In this document: piece after piece, positions 1 through 8,941 of the stretch
Numbering within the stretch: position 1 is the stretch's first letter
Layout of the letters: the number at the start of each line of letters is the position of its first letter
NCBI GenBank assembly: GCA_040754395.1
Contig: JBFMCL010000002.1
Location: 141,115-205,114, forward strand
Reading direction: 5' to 3'
DNA from: Nitrospirota bacterium
GTDB lineage: Bacteria; Nitrospirota; Thermodesulfovibrionia; Thermodesulfovibrionales; SM23-35
DNA: 64,000 bases
Translations under genes and position numbers: made by a program
The notes under the pieces: generated by a model
What the model saw: the letters and a program-made list of their open reading frames with translations, nothing else
Databases searched by the model: none
What the model was told of the DNA's origin: nothing

Positions 1-488
1 TTGTCAATGCCGACAAACCCGAGGATATGGGAGGCAAGTTCCCCCTTCGGATAAAACCTTTTTGCCTCGGTCACAAACCCTATTCCCTCGATATCGAGCC
101 GCCTTATCTTGTCCGCAGTATCAAGCTCCAGCTTTCTCTCGATCCATGCAAATCTTCCCGCATCCGGAATCTTGGCAAGAACCGCCCTTGGTTCGCTCGA
201 AATCAGTGAAGAAAGCTTTCTTATCCCTTCCTTGTTGTTATCGATATTCAGTGCTTCAGGATCGCAGTACAGGGATTCAAGTTCAAGGTTGAGTGCAAGA
301 TCTCTTCCCTTGCTGTCAAATATGGCCCCTCTTCTTACCTGGATGTCTTCAACCTTCACATGCTGCTGCTTCGCCCTCTCCGAAAGGCGCTTGTGGTTGA
401 TTATCATAAGGTCAGTCAGACGGAGGGACACAAGGACAAAACTGAAGATGATGGCCGTATTTAATATTATCGCCCTCTTTTTATTCAA
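1..488 (-). CDS. ftsI: FtsI/PBP2-family peptidoglycan transpeptidase, N-terminal part (runs off window)
   Basis: Only the first 162 or so codons are present; the gene continues beyond position 1. The reading frame gives a short basic cytoplasmic tail, one membrane anchor at about residues 6-25, then the typical class B penicillin-binding protein start RRGAIFDSKGRDLA, followed by the pedestal region up to HILGFVGID. In this family the protein cross-links septal peptidoglycan in the divisome. The start is TTG at 488, chosen because a G-rich ribosome site lies directly upstream and an in-frame stop occurs just before it. It follows ftsL by 17 bases in the usual mraZ-rsmH-ftsL-ftsI order, which supports the division-specific assignment. 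The catalytic domain is not visible, so the exact paralogue rests on position. Confidence 0.88.
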   Translation of the reverse strand, partial: MNKKRAIILNTAIIFSFVLVSLRLTDLMIINHKRLSERAKQQHVKVEDIQVRRGAIFDSKGRDLALNLELESLYCDPEALNIDNNKEGIRKLSSLISSEPRAVLAKIPDAGRFAWIERKLELDTADKIRRLDIEGIGFVTEAKRFYPKGELASHILGFVGID

Positions 489-505
489 CCCCCCACCCCT
501 GTTTT

Positions 506-850
506 TCAGTAATCAGTCAATTGTCTGCTCTCCAGAGACGCCTTGTAAGGTAATTGTCTTTTATGCTTATTCATATGAACCACCTTCACCCTGTCCGGCA
601 GAATAAATCCCCCGCTGCCGTTACCGGATGTTTCAAGTTTTGCAAAAGACAGAAGGCTCGTCTTTTCAGCAAGCAGCATCTTGCGCTCCCTCAGGCAGCT
701 CATTTTCTTCTTCTCAAGATCGCCGAGGCTGTATTCCACTTTCAGATAACTTGATCTGAGATATACCACCCCAAACACACACACAATCAGAAAGGCGATT
801 GCGACAGGCTTAAGAATGAATGAGAATATATTTATGCCCTTGCTGTACAT
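506..850 (-). CDS. ftsL: FtsL-like cell division protein
   Basis: A 114-residue protein with one membrane segment at about residues 12-30 and a following heptad-like, charged helix (residues 33-70) that should form the periplasmic coiled coil. FtsL pairs with FtsB and recruits FtsW/FtsI to the septum. Sequence conservation of FtsL is weak, so the call depends on size, topology and position between rsmH and ftsI. Its start overlaps the end of rsmH by 19 bases, implying translational coupling. The C-terminal tail after about residue 75 is basic and probably unstructured. Confidence 0.75.
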   Translation of the reverse strand: MYSKGINIFSFILKPVAIAFLIVCVFGVVYLRSSYLKVEYSLGDLEKKKMSCLRERKMLLAEKTSLLSFAKLETSGNGSGGFILPDRVKVVHMNKHKRQLPYKASLESRQLTDY

Positions 851-1731
851 GAAATCCTTTCTGCTGCTCTGAGCTTTGCGCTCCTGGAAGAAGGATTCGT
901 GCGTATCTCTTCTGCAGAGGGTGTTCTCGGTTTTTTCGTCAGTTTTTTCAGCAGTCCCTTTTTTGCACTCTCTGCGATGAAATTCTTTACTATCCTGTCT
1001 TCAAGAGAATGATATGATATGACACATATTCTTCCGCCCTCTTTCAGCATCTTCAGCCCCGAGTCGAGTCCTTCCCTGAGCTCATCAAGTTCCCTGTTCA
1101 CCTCGATTCTCAGCGCCTGGAAGGTTCTGGTCGCCGGATGAACCTTTCTTCTTCCCCCGTACACGCCTTCGACAAGCTCAGACAACTCTGCACAGGTGTT
1201 GATCGGAGTTCTGCCCCTTCTGCTGACAACCGCCCGTGCGATTTTCCTTGACAGCCTCTCTTCACCAAATATCCGGAATATGCGTTCCAGCGCATGTTCC
1301 GGATATTTATTGATAACGTCCCAGGCTGACAGCGGCTGCCTCTGGTCCATCCGCATGTCAAGATGGCTGTCAGAGAGGAAACTGAATCCCCTTTCATGGT
1401 TCTTCAGCTGCATCATCGAAACACCGAGATCGAAGAGGATTCCATCGACTTCAGAGATTCCTTCTGCGTGAAGCAGGCTTTCCATTTCCGAGAAACTCCC
1501 CTTTTTCAAAACCGCCCGTTTGTCCGAGAGCCTCTGCCCGGCTGACTTCAGGGCTGCATCGTCCCTGTCAATTCCTATCAGCCTGCCCCCGGCACCGATC
1601 ATCTTCAGTATTTCTCCTGCGTGTCCCCCAAGCCCGATCGTTGCATCGACATACACTCCATTCTGCTCCGGGTTCAGCATCTGCATGACTTCCCTCTGCA
1701 TGACCGGCAGATGATGAATTTCTATGGGCAT
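832..1731 (-). CDS. rsmH: 16S rRNA (cytosine(1402)-N(4))-methyltransferase
   Basis: A 299-residue RsmH (MraW) enzyme that methylates N4 of C1402 in the decoding site of 16S rRNA using S-adenosylmethionine. The N-terminal HxPVM segment, the SAM motif DATIGLGGHAGEIL, the FDLGVSMMQL motif and the late CVISYHSLEDRIVK block are all seen in order. Length is normal for the family. It lies 15 bases after mraZ and overlaps ftsL, as in most dcw clusters. Confidence 0.97.
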   Translation of the reverse strand: MPIEIHHLPVMQREVMQMLNPEQNGVYVDATIGLGGHAGEILKMIGAGGRLIGIDRDDAALKSAGQRLSDKRAVLKKGSFSEMESLLHAEGISEVDGILFDLGVSMMQLKNHERGFSFLSDSHLDMRMDQRQPLSAWDVINKYPEHALERIFRIFGEERLSRKIARAVVSRRGRTPINTCAELSELVEGVYGGRRKVHPATRTFQALRIEVNRELDELREGLDSGLKMLKEGGRICVISYHSLEDRIVKNFIAESAKKGLLKKLTKKPRTPSAEEIRTNPSSRSAKLRAAERISCTARA

Positions 1732-1746
1732 CTCCTGTATCTTTTT

Positions 1747-2199
1747 TTACAGCCCATAGGAAGAAAGCTTTTCCTCGATACTCTTTCTGTCGATCTTTGC
1801 GGGATCAACCAGCGCATCCCATTCGCTTCTGTCCCATAATTCAATCCGCTCTATCTGCCCTGCCATCACCACATTACTGTTGATGCGTGCATCTTCCCTG
1901 AGTGCGGCAGGGACAAGAACCCTGCCCTGTTTATCCATTTCTGTTTCGACCGCAGAAGCAATAACCCTTCGCAGAAAGAACCTGATCGCTTCGTCAGAAC
2001 GTGGTTTTGTCCGTACCTGTTCGTGGAGTTTGTTCCATTCCTCAAGGGGATAGATATACAGGCAGTTGTCAAAAGGGGCATTGGTTATGTACAATTTTGT
2101 ACTATAATTGGTGGTAATAATTTCCCTGAAAGGAGCCGGGATGATGATTCGCCCTTTTGCGTCGACTGTGTAATAATATTTCCCCGAGAAAGCAGGCAT
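1747..2199 (-). CDS. mraZ: Transcriptional regulator MraZ
   Basis: A 150-residue MraZ with two SpoVT/AbrB-like halves: the first around YTVDAKGRIIIPAPFRE, the second around MDKQGRVLVPAALRE. MraZ forms a ring and represses its own dcw operon by binding spaced direct repeats. I chose ATG at 2199 rather than a GTG at 2220, because the GTG lies inside the operator repeat and the ATG has GGAGG at a good distance. The repeats and promoter directly upstream point to autoregulation. First gene of the operon mraZ-rsmH-ftsL-ftsI. Confidence 0.96.
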   Translation of the reverse strand: MPAFSGKYYYTVDAKGRIIIPAPFREIITTNYSTKLYITNAPFDNCLYIYPLEEWNKLHEQVRTKPRSDEAIRFFLRRVIASAVETEMDKQGRVLVPAALREDARINSNVVMAGQIERIELWDRSEWDALVDPAKIDRKSIEEKLSSYGL

Positions 2200-2200
2200 G

Positions 2201-2230
2201 TTTCCTCCACTTTCTACCACTTTCTACCAC
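2201..2230 (-). promoter_or_regulatory. Triple 10-bp direct repeat, putative MraZ operator
   Basis: Three tandem 10-base units at 2221-2230, 2211-2220 and 2201-2210. In the minus-strand sense they read GTGGTAGAAA, GTGGTAGAAA and GTGGAGGAAA. Known MraZ operators are three TGGGN-type boxes repeated at a 10-bp step, so the geometry is right although the core here is TGGT/TGGA. The third unit contains the mraZ ribosome site, so bound MraZ could block both transcription start and translation. Confidence 0.8.
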
Positions 2231-2233
2231 TTC

Positions 2234-2262
2234 ATATTAGTGGGAGAAAAAACGAATGTCAA
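2234..2262 (-). promoter_or_regulatory. Sigma70 promoter of the mraZ operon
   Basis: On the minus strand TTGACA (2262-2257) is followed after exactly 17 bases by TAATAT (2239-2234). This is near-consensus. Transcription would start about 2227, inside the MraZ repeats. Confidence 0.85.
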
Positions 2263-2687
2263 GAAAAAAATCGCATCTTCCATATTATGTGCATGTATAA
2301 GATCCGACCCACTACATATAGGATTACCGTGATTGAACCTGGATTGCGGTCATATCGGAAGCACCCCCTGCGTACAATAACCCCATTTTCCTGTCACTGA
2401 CACTCACGCGGCAAATATGTTCTTCCGCGCAGTCACACCCGGAATACCTCCGGGACATCCTCCCTCAGGCATGAGAACAACTCTCCGTGCAATACATGAT
2501 CCGGCATCTGTTTTCATGCCAAACACTTTCGCAAGACTTTATTTTTTTGCTCCGTTCGCAGACACACAATTCACGCTCCGGCATATGACTCCGGCTCCTT
2601 TGGCATACAGCAGCAGGTGCAGAAATGTTCCCTCAGCAATCAGCAGACTGGCATGAGTTTTTCCAAGAAAGAGGTTGCATTTTTGGC
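2263..2687. other. Intergenic stretch without a recognisable gene
   Basis: About 425 bases between the divergent mraZ and HU promoters. The only open frames are short and have no ribosome site or recognisable sequence. A small CCCGGA/TCCGGG hairpin near 2440 is the only structure I noticed, and I assign no function to it. Confidence 0.5.
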
Positions 2688-2716
2688 TTGACAAAAGGAT
2701 TTCTTCCTTGATACTG
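2688..2716 (+). promoter_or_regulatory. Probable promoter of the HU gene
   Basis: TTGACA at 2688-2693 and GATACT at about 2710-2715 with a 16-base spacer. The HU start codon is 62 bases further on and is preceded by a strong AAGGGGGG ribosome site. Confidence 0.6.
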
Positions 2717-2777
2717 TTATCACAGTCTTATTTATTGCTACTAAATAATCTTTCTTACGAAAGGGGGGAAACTATAG

Positions 2778-3050
2778 ATGACAAAAGCAGAACTTATTGA
2801 CAAAATTGCCTCTGGAACAGGACTGAGCAAGGCAGATGCCTCAAGGGCACTGGATTCTACTTTGAATTCCATCCGGTCAGCACTTAAAAAAGGACAAAAG
2901 GTAACTCTTGTCGGGTTCGGGACTTTCTCGGTAGTGAAAAGGAAATCACGAAAAGGCCGCAATCCAAGAACCGGTGCCGTAATCACAATCCCTGCAGCGA
3001 AGATTCCAAAGTTCACTGCTGGCAAATCACTCAAAGATTCAGTTAAATAA
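2778..3050 (+). CDS. hup: HU-family histone-like DNA-binding protein
   Basis: A 90-residue HU/IHF protein, a dimeric nucleoid protein that bends DNA. It opens with MTKAELIDKIA and has the conserved GFGTFSVVKRKSRKGRNPRTG beta-arm region near residues 46-65, which inserts into the minor groove. Standard length. It stands alone with its own promoter and a clear terminator, as expected for an abundant protein. Confidence 0.96.
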   Translation: MTKAELIDKIASGTGLSKADASRALDSTLNSIRSALKKGQKVTLVGFGTFSVVKRKSRKGRNPRTGAVITIPAAKIPKFTAGKSLKDSVK

Positions 3051-3072
3051 TTTTTCATAAATTTTTACTGTC

Positions 3073-3106
3073 GAAGGGGCAATCACTATTGCCCCTTCTG
3101 CTTTTC
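3073..3106 (+). terminator. Intrinsic terminator after HU
   Basis: A perfect 11-base stem, GAAGGGGCAAT (3073-3083) with ATTGCCCCTTC (3088-3098), CACT loop, followed by a short T-rich tail. Confidence 0.85.
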
Positions 3107-3158
3107 ACAGACGCTTTTTCTATCAGTTGTCCGGTAAAAACAGATTACAGGAGGTGTT

Positions 3159-3464
3159 ATGCTCGCAGAATTCAGCATTATCCCGCTGGGGTCCGGCAGC
3201 AGCATTGGCGACAAGCTTGCCGAAGTCCTGAAAATCGTTGATCAAAGCGGCATCCCCTATAAGATCAACCCTATGGGGACGGTTGTGGAGGGTGACTGGG
3301 ATGAGATCATGAAACTCATCAGGAAATGCCACAGGACTGTCATGAAGACCGGAGAGAGAGTTATCACGAATATCGCTATTGACGACAGGAAAGGAAAACC
3401 GAAGAGGATCGACGAAAAAGTGAAGTCAATAGAGAGACGGATCGGTAAGTCTCTGAAAAAGTAG
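3159..3464 (+). CDS. MTH1187-family thiamine-binding protein
   Basis: A 101-residue protein of the MTH1187/YkoF-like (formerly DUF77) family, small ferredoxin-fold proteins some of which bind thiamine. Family hallmarks visible are the opening LAEFSIIPLG, the GIPYKINPMGTVVEGDWDEIM core and the VITNIAIDDRKG strand near residue 70. Role in the cell is not well defined. An AGGAGG ribosome site sits just before the ATG. It appears monocistronic, between HU and a convergent gene. Confidence 0.85.
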   Translation: MLAEFSIIPLGSGSSIGDKLAEVLKIVDQSGIPYKINPMGTVVEGDWDEIMKLIRKCHRTVMKTGERVITNIAIDDRKGKPKRIDEKVKSIERRIGKSLKK

Positions 3465-3582
3465 CTCCTGTCCGGAGACCGACCGGTACTCCGGTCAGAC
3501 GGGGTGTGCGGAACCGTTCAGATTCTGGAGATATTCGGGCTGCTGAGTTCCGTGGAGAACGATACGACACAGGGGAAGAGAT

Positions 3583-6189
3583 TCACTCCCGGAGAATCTT
3601 CTTCACAAACTTCTCTTCCTCATCCCTGGTCTTTAGATGGCCCCTGAGCTTTTCTTCAAGGAGCCTGTTGAGTATCTTCGAATAGACAGGTCCCGGCTGA
3701 ACTTTCATGCCCTTGAGATCATCACCCTTAAGAATCGTCTTCACATTCCTCAGTTCCGTGAGATAATGGGATATGACCCGCTGTTTTTTCCTGTCCTTGC
3801 TGAGCGCCATAAGGAAAAGAACCGTTTCAAGCCCGAGTTTACTGAGGAGCTTGTATATTTCCACAGGATCATCCGGAGGGAACCTTCTCAGGATATCCTT
3901 CGCTTGGTTCATCCCCCTGAGAATCATATCCCTTGCCCTTGGCGGGGGTGATAACCGGCTGATTGTAGCCTTCAGATCCTCATCCTTCAATCCGGAAAGC
4001 AGCGCCATAAGATACAGGATCCCCTTATCAGGCTTTTCCTCAAGAAAAAGAAGCGTAAACCACGATATGGTTTCCTGCATCGACCTGAGGGTTAACTCGA
4101 GTGCATCGGTGAAGACAATGCCTGCATGTATGACCTTGAGGAGACCGTAATCAGAGAGTTTTTTCAGGGTCTTGATCGGCTCGGTCTCCTTGAAGGCAAG
4201 GAGCAGTTCCTCGTAAAGCCTCGGTCCCGAAAGCATATTGAACAGATTCATCTCAATCGCCGACTTAATGAGATTCTCCGTATGCTTGCTGATCTTGAAC
4301 CCGAACCGCTCGGAAAATCTCACCGCCCTGAACGCCCTGGTGGGATCTTCGACAAAGCTGAGGTTATGAAGAACCCGTATCGCCTTTTCTCTGAGATCCC
4401 TCTGGCCGCCGAAAAAATCTATGAGCGTCCCGAACTCCCCCGGATTCAGTTTCACCGCAAGGGTATTAATGGTAAAGTCCCTCCGGTAAAGATCCTTTTT
4501 TATCGATGAGGTCTCAACCTTCGGGAGCGCCGCAGGAGATTCATAATATTCCGTTCTTGCGGTTGCCACATCAAGCTTGATTTCCTGTGCAAATACCTGT
4601 GCGGTTCCGAATTTCTGATGCGCCCTGACCTTTGCCTTCAGACGTTCGCCCAGCGTTCGTGCAAACACAATCCCCTCGCCCTCTATGACGATATCGATAT
4701 CCAGGTTCTCTTCACCGCGCAAGAGATCCCGGACAGACCCTCCGACAAGATATGCATTGAACCCGAGTTCTCCGGCTATCTGCCCGGATTTTTTCAGGAT
4801 GTCACACACTGCCGAAGGGAATTTTTCATTCAGCCAGGATGAGAGGTTTCTCCCGACTACCGGCTTTTCTCTCGTGAGCGTTTCCTCAATTTTTCTTCTC
4901 CTCAGGAATTCCTCGTAGAGCGTGCGCAGCAGGTCAGTCCTCGTGATTGCCCCGACGATCCTTCCGTTTTCGACAACGGGCATGAACCGCTGATTCTGCT
5001 CGATCATCAATGTCTCTATCTTTCTGATAGGCGTCTGCGGGTCTACGGTTATGGCGTCTGTCGTAGAAAAATCTATGGATCTGCTTTTCCCGAACCCGTG
5101 GAACAACGCCTTCTCCACAATCTCTCTCGATATCACCCCAAGATACTTGTTTTCTTCCAGAACCGGCAGTGCGTTGACGCCGTACCTGGTCATCATCGCC
5201 TCGGCTTCCCGTATGGGCACGTTCCACTGGATGCTGATGACCGGCTTGGTCATGATGTCTGAAGCGATCTTGCCCGGCTTCACATTCGCACCGAGTATGG
5301 CTGTCAGCCTCTCTTCTACAATCTCGAGCGACGCTTCTTTTATCGTGGCTGAGGCAGCGGTAGGATGTCCTCCACCACCGAATTCCACCATGACCCTCGA
5401 TACATCAAGTTCGGGAACCTTGCTCCTTGCAACCATCAGTATCTTGCCTTCCATGCCAAGGAGCACAATCACTGCATCGATATCCTCCATGTCCATCATC
5501 CGGTGCGCAAGGTGCGCCGCATCCCCGAAATATTGTTCTCGCGATGCCTTTGCTATCTTGATCCTTATCCCCTGCATGACAACCTCCCGTGACGACTGAA
5601 TCAGTTCGTTGAGGATGTCGAGTTCTTCCATGCTGAGTTCCATCTTCAGAAAACTTGACGCGATATTGAGATTTGCCCCTCTTTTGAGAAGATACGCAAC
5701 CGCAAGGAGGTCGCGTTCCGTTGTCGAAGGGAAAAGAAGGCACCCTGTCTCCTCATAGATTCCCAGTGCAAGGATCGTGGCTTCCATGGGTGTGGGGTGC
5801 AGCCTTCTGTTTTTGAGTATCTCGGCAAATATGGTAGCAGTTGCCCCTACAGTCTCTATTTTTTCCACCTCGCCCCTGATATCGCCCTTACTGAAGGGAT
5901 GGTGATCATAAATATGGATCTTGATTCTCTTGTCGGAAAGCAGTTCAGCAAAGGGTCCGATCCGTCCGGGCAGTTTTGTATCAACGAGAATCAGCCGCGT
6001 GATCTTAGAGAGATCAATGTCCTTAATACGCCTGATCGTCACGGGGTGGAATGCCTGCAGGAAGTCTCTCAGTTTTTTCTCCTGGGAACCGGGGAACACG
6101 ATTTCGGCATCCCGGTAGATCTTCTTTGCTGCCACCATCGATGCAAGGGAATCGAAGTCAGCGTTGATATGGGAGGTGATTATGTCCAC
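3583..6189 (-). CDS. DHH-CBS-tRNA nucleotidyltransferase (CCA/A-adding type)
   Basis: A three-part protein of about 868 residues. First a DHH phosphoesterase-like domain (residues 1-300; HINADFDS, YDHHP and GGGGHPTAAS motifs), then two CBS domains (about 305-430), then a class II tRNA nucleotidyltransferase (about 460-868; YLVGGSVRDLL, the metal pair DIDIVIEG, RRDFTINTL and EDPTRAFRAVRF). In Aquifex a relative adds only the terminal A of tRNA; here the split of CCA addition cannot be told from sequence alone. The family start VDIITSHINADFDS argues for GTG at 6189; an in-frame TTG at 6228 is the alternative. It follows a short receiver/GAF gene on the same strand. Confidence 0.93.
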   Translation of the reverse strand: MDIITSHINADFDSLASMVAAKKIYRDAEIVFPGSQEKKLRDFLQAFHPVTIRRIKDIDLSKITRLILVDTKLPGRIGPFAELLSDKRIKIHIYDHHPFSKGDIRGEVEKIETVGATATIFAEILKNRRLHPTPMEATILALGIYEETGCLLFPSTTERDLLAVAYLLKRGANLNIASSFLKMELSMEELDILNELIQSSREVVMQGIRIKIAKASREQYFGDAAHLAHRMMDMEDIDAVIVLLGMEGKILMVARSKVPELDVSRVMVEFGGGGHPTAASATIKEASLEIVEERLTAILGANVKPGKIASDIMTKPVISIQWNVPIREAEAMMTRYGVNALPVLEENKYLGVISREIVEKALFHGFGKSRSIDFSTTDAITVDPQTPIRKIETLMIEQNQRFMPVVENGRIVGAITRTDLLRTLYEEFLRRRKIEETLTREKPVVGRNLSSWLNEKFPSAVCDILKKSGQIAGELGFNAYLVGGSVRDLLRGEENLDIDIVIEGEGIVFARTLGERLKAKVRAHQKFGTAQVFAQEIKLDVATARTEYYESPAALPKVETSSIKKDLYRRDFTINTLAVKLNPGEFGTLIDFFGGQRDLREKAIRVLHNLSFVEDPTRAFRAVRFSERFGFKISKHTENLIKSAIEMNLFNMLSGPRLYEELLLAFKETEPIKTLKKLSDYGLLKVIHAGIVFTDALELTLRSMQETISWFTLLFLEEKPDKGILYLMALLSGLKDEDLKATISRLSPPPRARDMILRGMNQAKDILRRFPPDDPVEIYKLLSKLGLETVLFLMALSKDRKKQRVISHYLTELRNVKTILKGDDLKGMKVQPGPVYSKILNRLLEEKLRGHLKTRDEEEKFVKKILRE

Positions 6190-6254
6190 AGCATATTGTA
6201 CCCTACATGATTCAGAAAACTCCCGCAATCATGCAGAATTTTCATGTTCCCGTG

Positions 6255-6641
6255 TTATTTGCTGACGAAGGGGACCGAAGACCGGCTGCCGATCGGCGCT
6301 ATGGCATCCCGCACTTCCTTCATGAGAGGATCTTTCTGGGCATCTTTGATAATAACCGGCTTCTTGAACGAGAGCGCGGCCCTGATCTCAGGATATTTCT
6401 GGAGATCGATTCTCAAATGGGTTATATTCGGGTCCTCGAATGTGGAGACAATATCGGCATACCGCTGATTGTCGGGCTGATGCGCGGCAATCTCCTTCCG
6501 GAGGATCTTTTCGTTTTTCTTCATGAACCGGACTGAATACTCCGGCTTTTCACTGAAAAAAGATTTCAGGAATCTCAGGACTTCCCTGTCCTGTTCGAAT
6601 ATCAGGATGTCTTTCTGCCTTATCTTCTTATCAGTCGCCAT
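6255..6641 (-). CDS. Short receiver-like/GAF-like protein, apparently truncated
   Basis: 128 residues. The N-terminus (ILIFEQDREVLRFLKSFF) resembles the first strand and helix of a response-regulator receiver. The C-terminal half (RIDLQKYPEIRAAL, PVIIKDAQKDPLMKEVRDAI) resembles the first part of a GAF domain as found in many signalling proteins, but it stops at SVPFVSK where the GAF core should go on. I see no continuation in other frames downstream. The start overlaps the end of polX by 11 bases, so it is translated from the same message. Function unknown; it may be a relic of a longer sensor or a minimal variant. Confidence 0.65.
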   Translation of the reverse strand: MATDKKIRQKDILIFEQDREVLRFLKSFFSEKPEYSVRFMKKNEKILRKEIAAHQPDNQRYADIVSTFEDPNITHLRIDLQKYPEIRAALSFKKPVIIKDAQKDPLMKEVRDAIAPIGSRSSVPFVSK

Positions 6642-8394
6642 ATGCCGAAGACAGTCCTTTCTTATCTGACATTATATCAATTTTTCTTTTCAATGCCCTC
6701 ATGAGGGATTTGCAGTTCATGGTATTCAGTATGTCCTTTTTCTCAAGCCACCCTCTCCTCGCAATCGCCACGCCGAATGTCATGTACTCAAACTGGCTGG
6801 TAGTATGGGTATCTGTGCTGATTACCATCTGCACCCCCTTTTCCTTCGCTGCCCTTGCATATGCATCATTCAGATCAAGCCTGAGGGGATAGGCGTTGAT
6901 TTCAATGGCCGTGCGGGTTTCCCGCGCTGTCCTGATGATTTCGTGCATATCAATATCATAGGGGTCCCGCTCGCCGATCAGTCTGCCTGTCGGATGTGCA
7001 ATGACAGATACATAAGGGTTTTTCATGGCAGACACCATCCTCCTGGTAAGCTGTTCCCGTTTCTGCCTGAACCCCGAGTGAATTGACGCAACCACGATAT
7101 CCATTTCCCTAAGGATCTCATCAGGGAAATCCAGGCGCCCGTCGCTCCTGATATCCACCTCAATCCCTGACAGCAGCCTGAATCCGCGCAGCCTCCTGTT
7201 AAGGGCATCGATTTCCCTCTTCTCTTCCATCAGTCTTTCTTCACTCAGCCCGTGTGCAATGCCGAGCCCTTTCGAATGGTCGGTAATCGCGATATACTCA
7301 TATCCCTTTTTTCTGGCAGCGTCTATCAGCTCGTCGAAATCATGGCTTCCGTCGCTTCTCTTTGTATGGACATGCAAATCTCCTCTGATATCCCCCGGGA
7401 CGACGAGATCCGGCAATTTCCCGTCCAGGGCAGCCTCTATTTCACCCGAATCCTCTCTCAGTTCCGGCGGGATGAAAGGGATCCCGAGAATCCTGTAGAT
7501 GTCTTTCTCATCTTTCCCGCCAAGCTTTTTATCGTCCTTTTCCCTGAAGACACCGTACTCGTTGATCTTCATTCCCGACTTCACCGCCATTTCTCTCAGC
7601 CGGATATTGTGCGCCTTGCTCCCGGTAAAATATGCAAGTGCTGCACCAAAGCTCTCCTCCTCAACAACCCTGAGGTCGACCTGAAGCCCCTCATCGAGGA
7701 CAACGCTCGATTTCGTGGGTCCGCGCATCAGGACATCCTTCACATGCGGCATGCGGGCAAAAATTTTCATGACTGCGCCGGGATCGTGTGAAGTTGCCAG
7801 CAGGTCGATGTCTTTCACATTATCCTTCCATCGTCTGATGCTTCCCGCAATGCTGATCTTATTGACCGGCGCATTTTTTCTCAGATGATCCAGGATGTCA
7901 TTGGCAAGGGGGAATACCTTTCCCAGAGGCTGCCGCTCCATGCCCCTCTTCAGCATCTCTATTCCTTTCAGAATATTCTCCTCTGTCTTCTCCTTGATCC
8001 CCGGCAGGCCGCTGAGCTTACGCTCTCTCGCATAGCATTCAAGGTCTTCCAGATTCCTGACCTTCAGCCTGTCAGCGAGAAGTTTTGCAGTCCTTGGTCC
8101 AATACCCGGCACGGAGAGGAGCGTACCGAGACCTTCGGGAACCTCTTTTTTCAGGTCTTCATACGAATGCATCCTGCCTGTCTGTACATACTCCAGTATC
8201 TTCGCGGCAAGATCCTTCCCGATACCCGGGACCTTCTGCAACGCATCCCCGGACATTCCGGCAACATCCTCTGCAAGAGTTTCGATATTCAGCGCCGCAC
8301 GGCGGTAAGCCCTTATTCTGAAAGGATTGTCTCCTTCTATCTCGAGAAGGTCTGCAATTTCATTAAAGATCCGGGCAATTTCCTGATTCTTCAT
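6631..8394 (-). CDS. polX: DNA polymerase/3'-5' exonuclease PolX
   Basis: A family X polymerase with the bacterial PHP extension, about 587 residues, used in gap-filling and base excision repair. Order: helix-hairpin-helix and 8-kDa region (1-150; [25 protein letters not shown]), palm with metal ligands in [19 protein letters not shown], then a PHP exonuclease domain from about 340 ([36 protein letters not shown]). I place the start at ATG 8394, since the family begins [18 protein letters not shown] longer form from 8424 is possible. Confidence 0.94.
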   Translation of the reverse strand: MKNQEIARIFNEIADLLEIEGDNPFRIRAYRRAALNIETLAEDVAGMSGDALQKVPGIGKDLAAKILEYVQTGRMHSYEDLKKEVPEGLGTLLSVPGIGPRTAKLLADRLKVRNLEDLECYARERKLSGLPGIKEKTEENILKGIEMLKRGMERQPLGKVFPLANDILDHLRKNAPVNKISIAGSIRRWKDNVKDIDLLATSHDPGAVMKIFARMPHVKDVLMRGPTKSSVVLDEGLQVDLRVVEEESFGAALAYFTGSKAHNIRLREMAVKSGMKINEYGVFREKDDKKLGGKDEKDIYRILGIPFIPPELREDSGEIEAALDGKLPDLVVPGDIRGDLHVHTKRSDGSHDFDELIDAARKKGYEYIAITDHSKGLGIAHGLSEERLMEEKREIDALNRRLRGFRLLSGIEVDIRSDGRLDFPDEILREMDIVVASIHSGFRQKREQLTRRMVSAMKNPYVSVIAHPTGRLIGERDPYDIDMHEIIRTARETRTAIEINAYPLRLDLNDAYARAAKEKGVQMVISTDTHTTSQFEYMTFGVAIARRGWLEKKDILNTMNCKSLMRALKRKIDIMSDKKGLSSAYGD

Positions 8395-8621
8395 AAAAAA
8401 AGTATAGCAGAAAAAAGTATTCATTCCAGCAGCTCTTTTCCGTCATGCGGGTGCGCGCCGAATGGCGGGCAAATTATTGCTCCCTTCTCCGATGACACTT
8501 TTTCCGTATCCGTCATCAGCATGAACAGGGAACATGAGAGATTACGGGGATTGTGGTGGCATGAATGATCATACGCGGTGCGGCAAAGACACATGGAAGG
8601 GGACAGTGCGGGCCCACGGCA

Positions 8622-8650
8622 TATACAAAAAAGGACAGCTTTTATATAAT
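8622..8650 (+). promoter_or_regulatory. Possible promoter of the small Lys-rich protein gene
   Basis: TATAAT at 8645-8650 with TATACA (four of six matches to TTGACA) 17 bases upstream. The TTG start with GGAGA ribosome site follows 36 bases later. Confidence 0.5.
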
Positions 8651-8685
8651 TAATACATACCATCATAGAAAGAACGGAGACCGTT

Positions 8686-8889
8686 TTGACAAAACATGCT
8701 GGAGCATACAAAAGTCAGAAGAGAAAGAAAGAACTCCTGCGTCAGCAAAAGCAGGAAAAGAAAAGGATGCGGCGTTTGAACAAAAATACCGGCAATCCGC
8801 AGGATCCCGGTATCAGCGAATCACAGGAAGATACCGAATCAGCAGAGAAACAGGAAGATACCGAATCAGTAGAGAAACAGGAAGAATAG
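8686..8889 (+). CDS. Small Lys/Arg-rich protein with acidic repeated tail
   Basis: 67 residues starting at TTG, with GGAGA (8676-8680) five bases before it. The first 35 residues are strongly basic (AGAYKSQKRKKELLRQQKQEKKRMRRL), the last 30 are acidic and repetitive (QEDTESAEK twice, then QEE). Short proteins with this basic AGxYKSxKRKKEL opening occur as uncharacterised conserved proteins in related bacteria, to my recollection. Such charge separation suggests a nucleic-acid or ribosome-associated protein, but that is a guess. Confidence 0.65.
   Translation: MTKHAGAYKSQKRKKELLRQQKQEKKRMRRLNKNTGNPQDPGISESQEDTESAEKQEDTESVEKQEE
8824..8886 (+). repeat. 27-bp tandem repeat inside the small gene
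   Basis: Two 27-base units (8824-8850 and 8851-8877) that differ at one base, plus the first bases of a third. They encode QEDTESAEK and QEDTESVEK, so the tail length can change in frame by slippage. Confidence 0.9.
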
Positions 8890-8941
8890 AATATTTGGCA
8901 TACCCTCTGTGCGGGTCTGCAGCATCCGGGCTCTCAGGCCC

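Noticed and set aside
109..606. 165-codon open frame on the plus strand
   Set aside because: It lies opposite ftsI and ftsL, whose minus-strand frames match known families; no ribosome site or homologous pattern.
2417..2656. 79-codon open frame between mraZ and HU
   Set aside because: Composition is Pro/Arg/Thr-rich without pattern, no ribosome site, and nothing recognisable.
8421..8520. Short minus-strand frame ending ELLE whose stop overlaps an ATG of polX
   Set aside because: No ribosome site and no known family; the family start of polX is further inside, so coupling is not needed.
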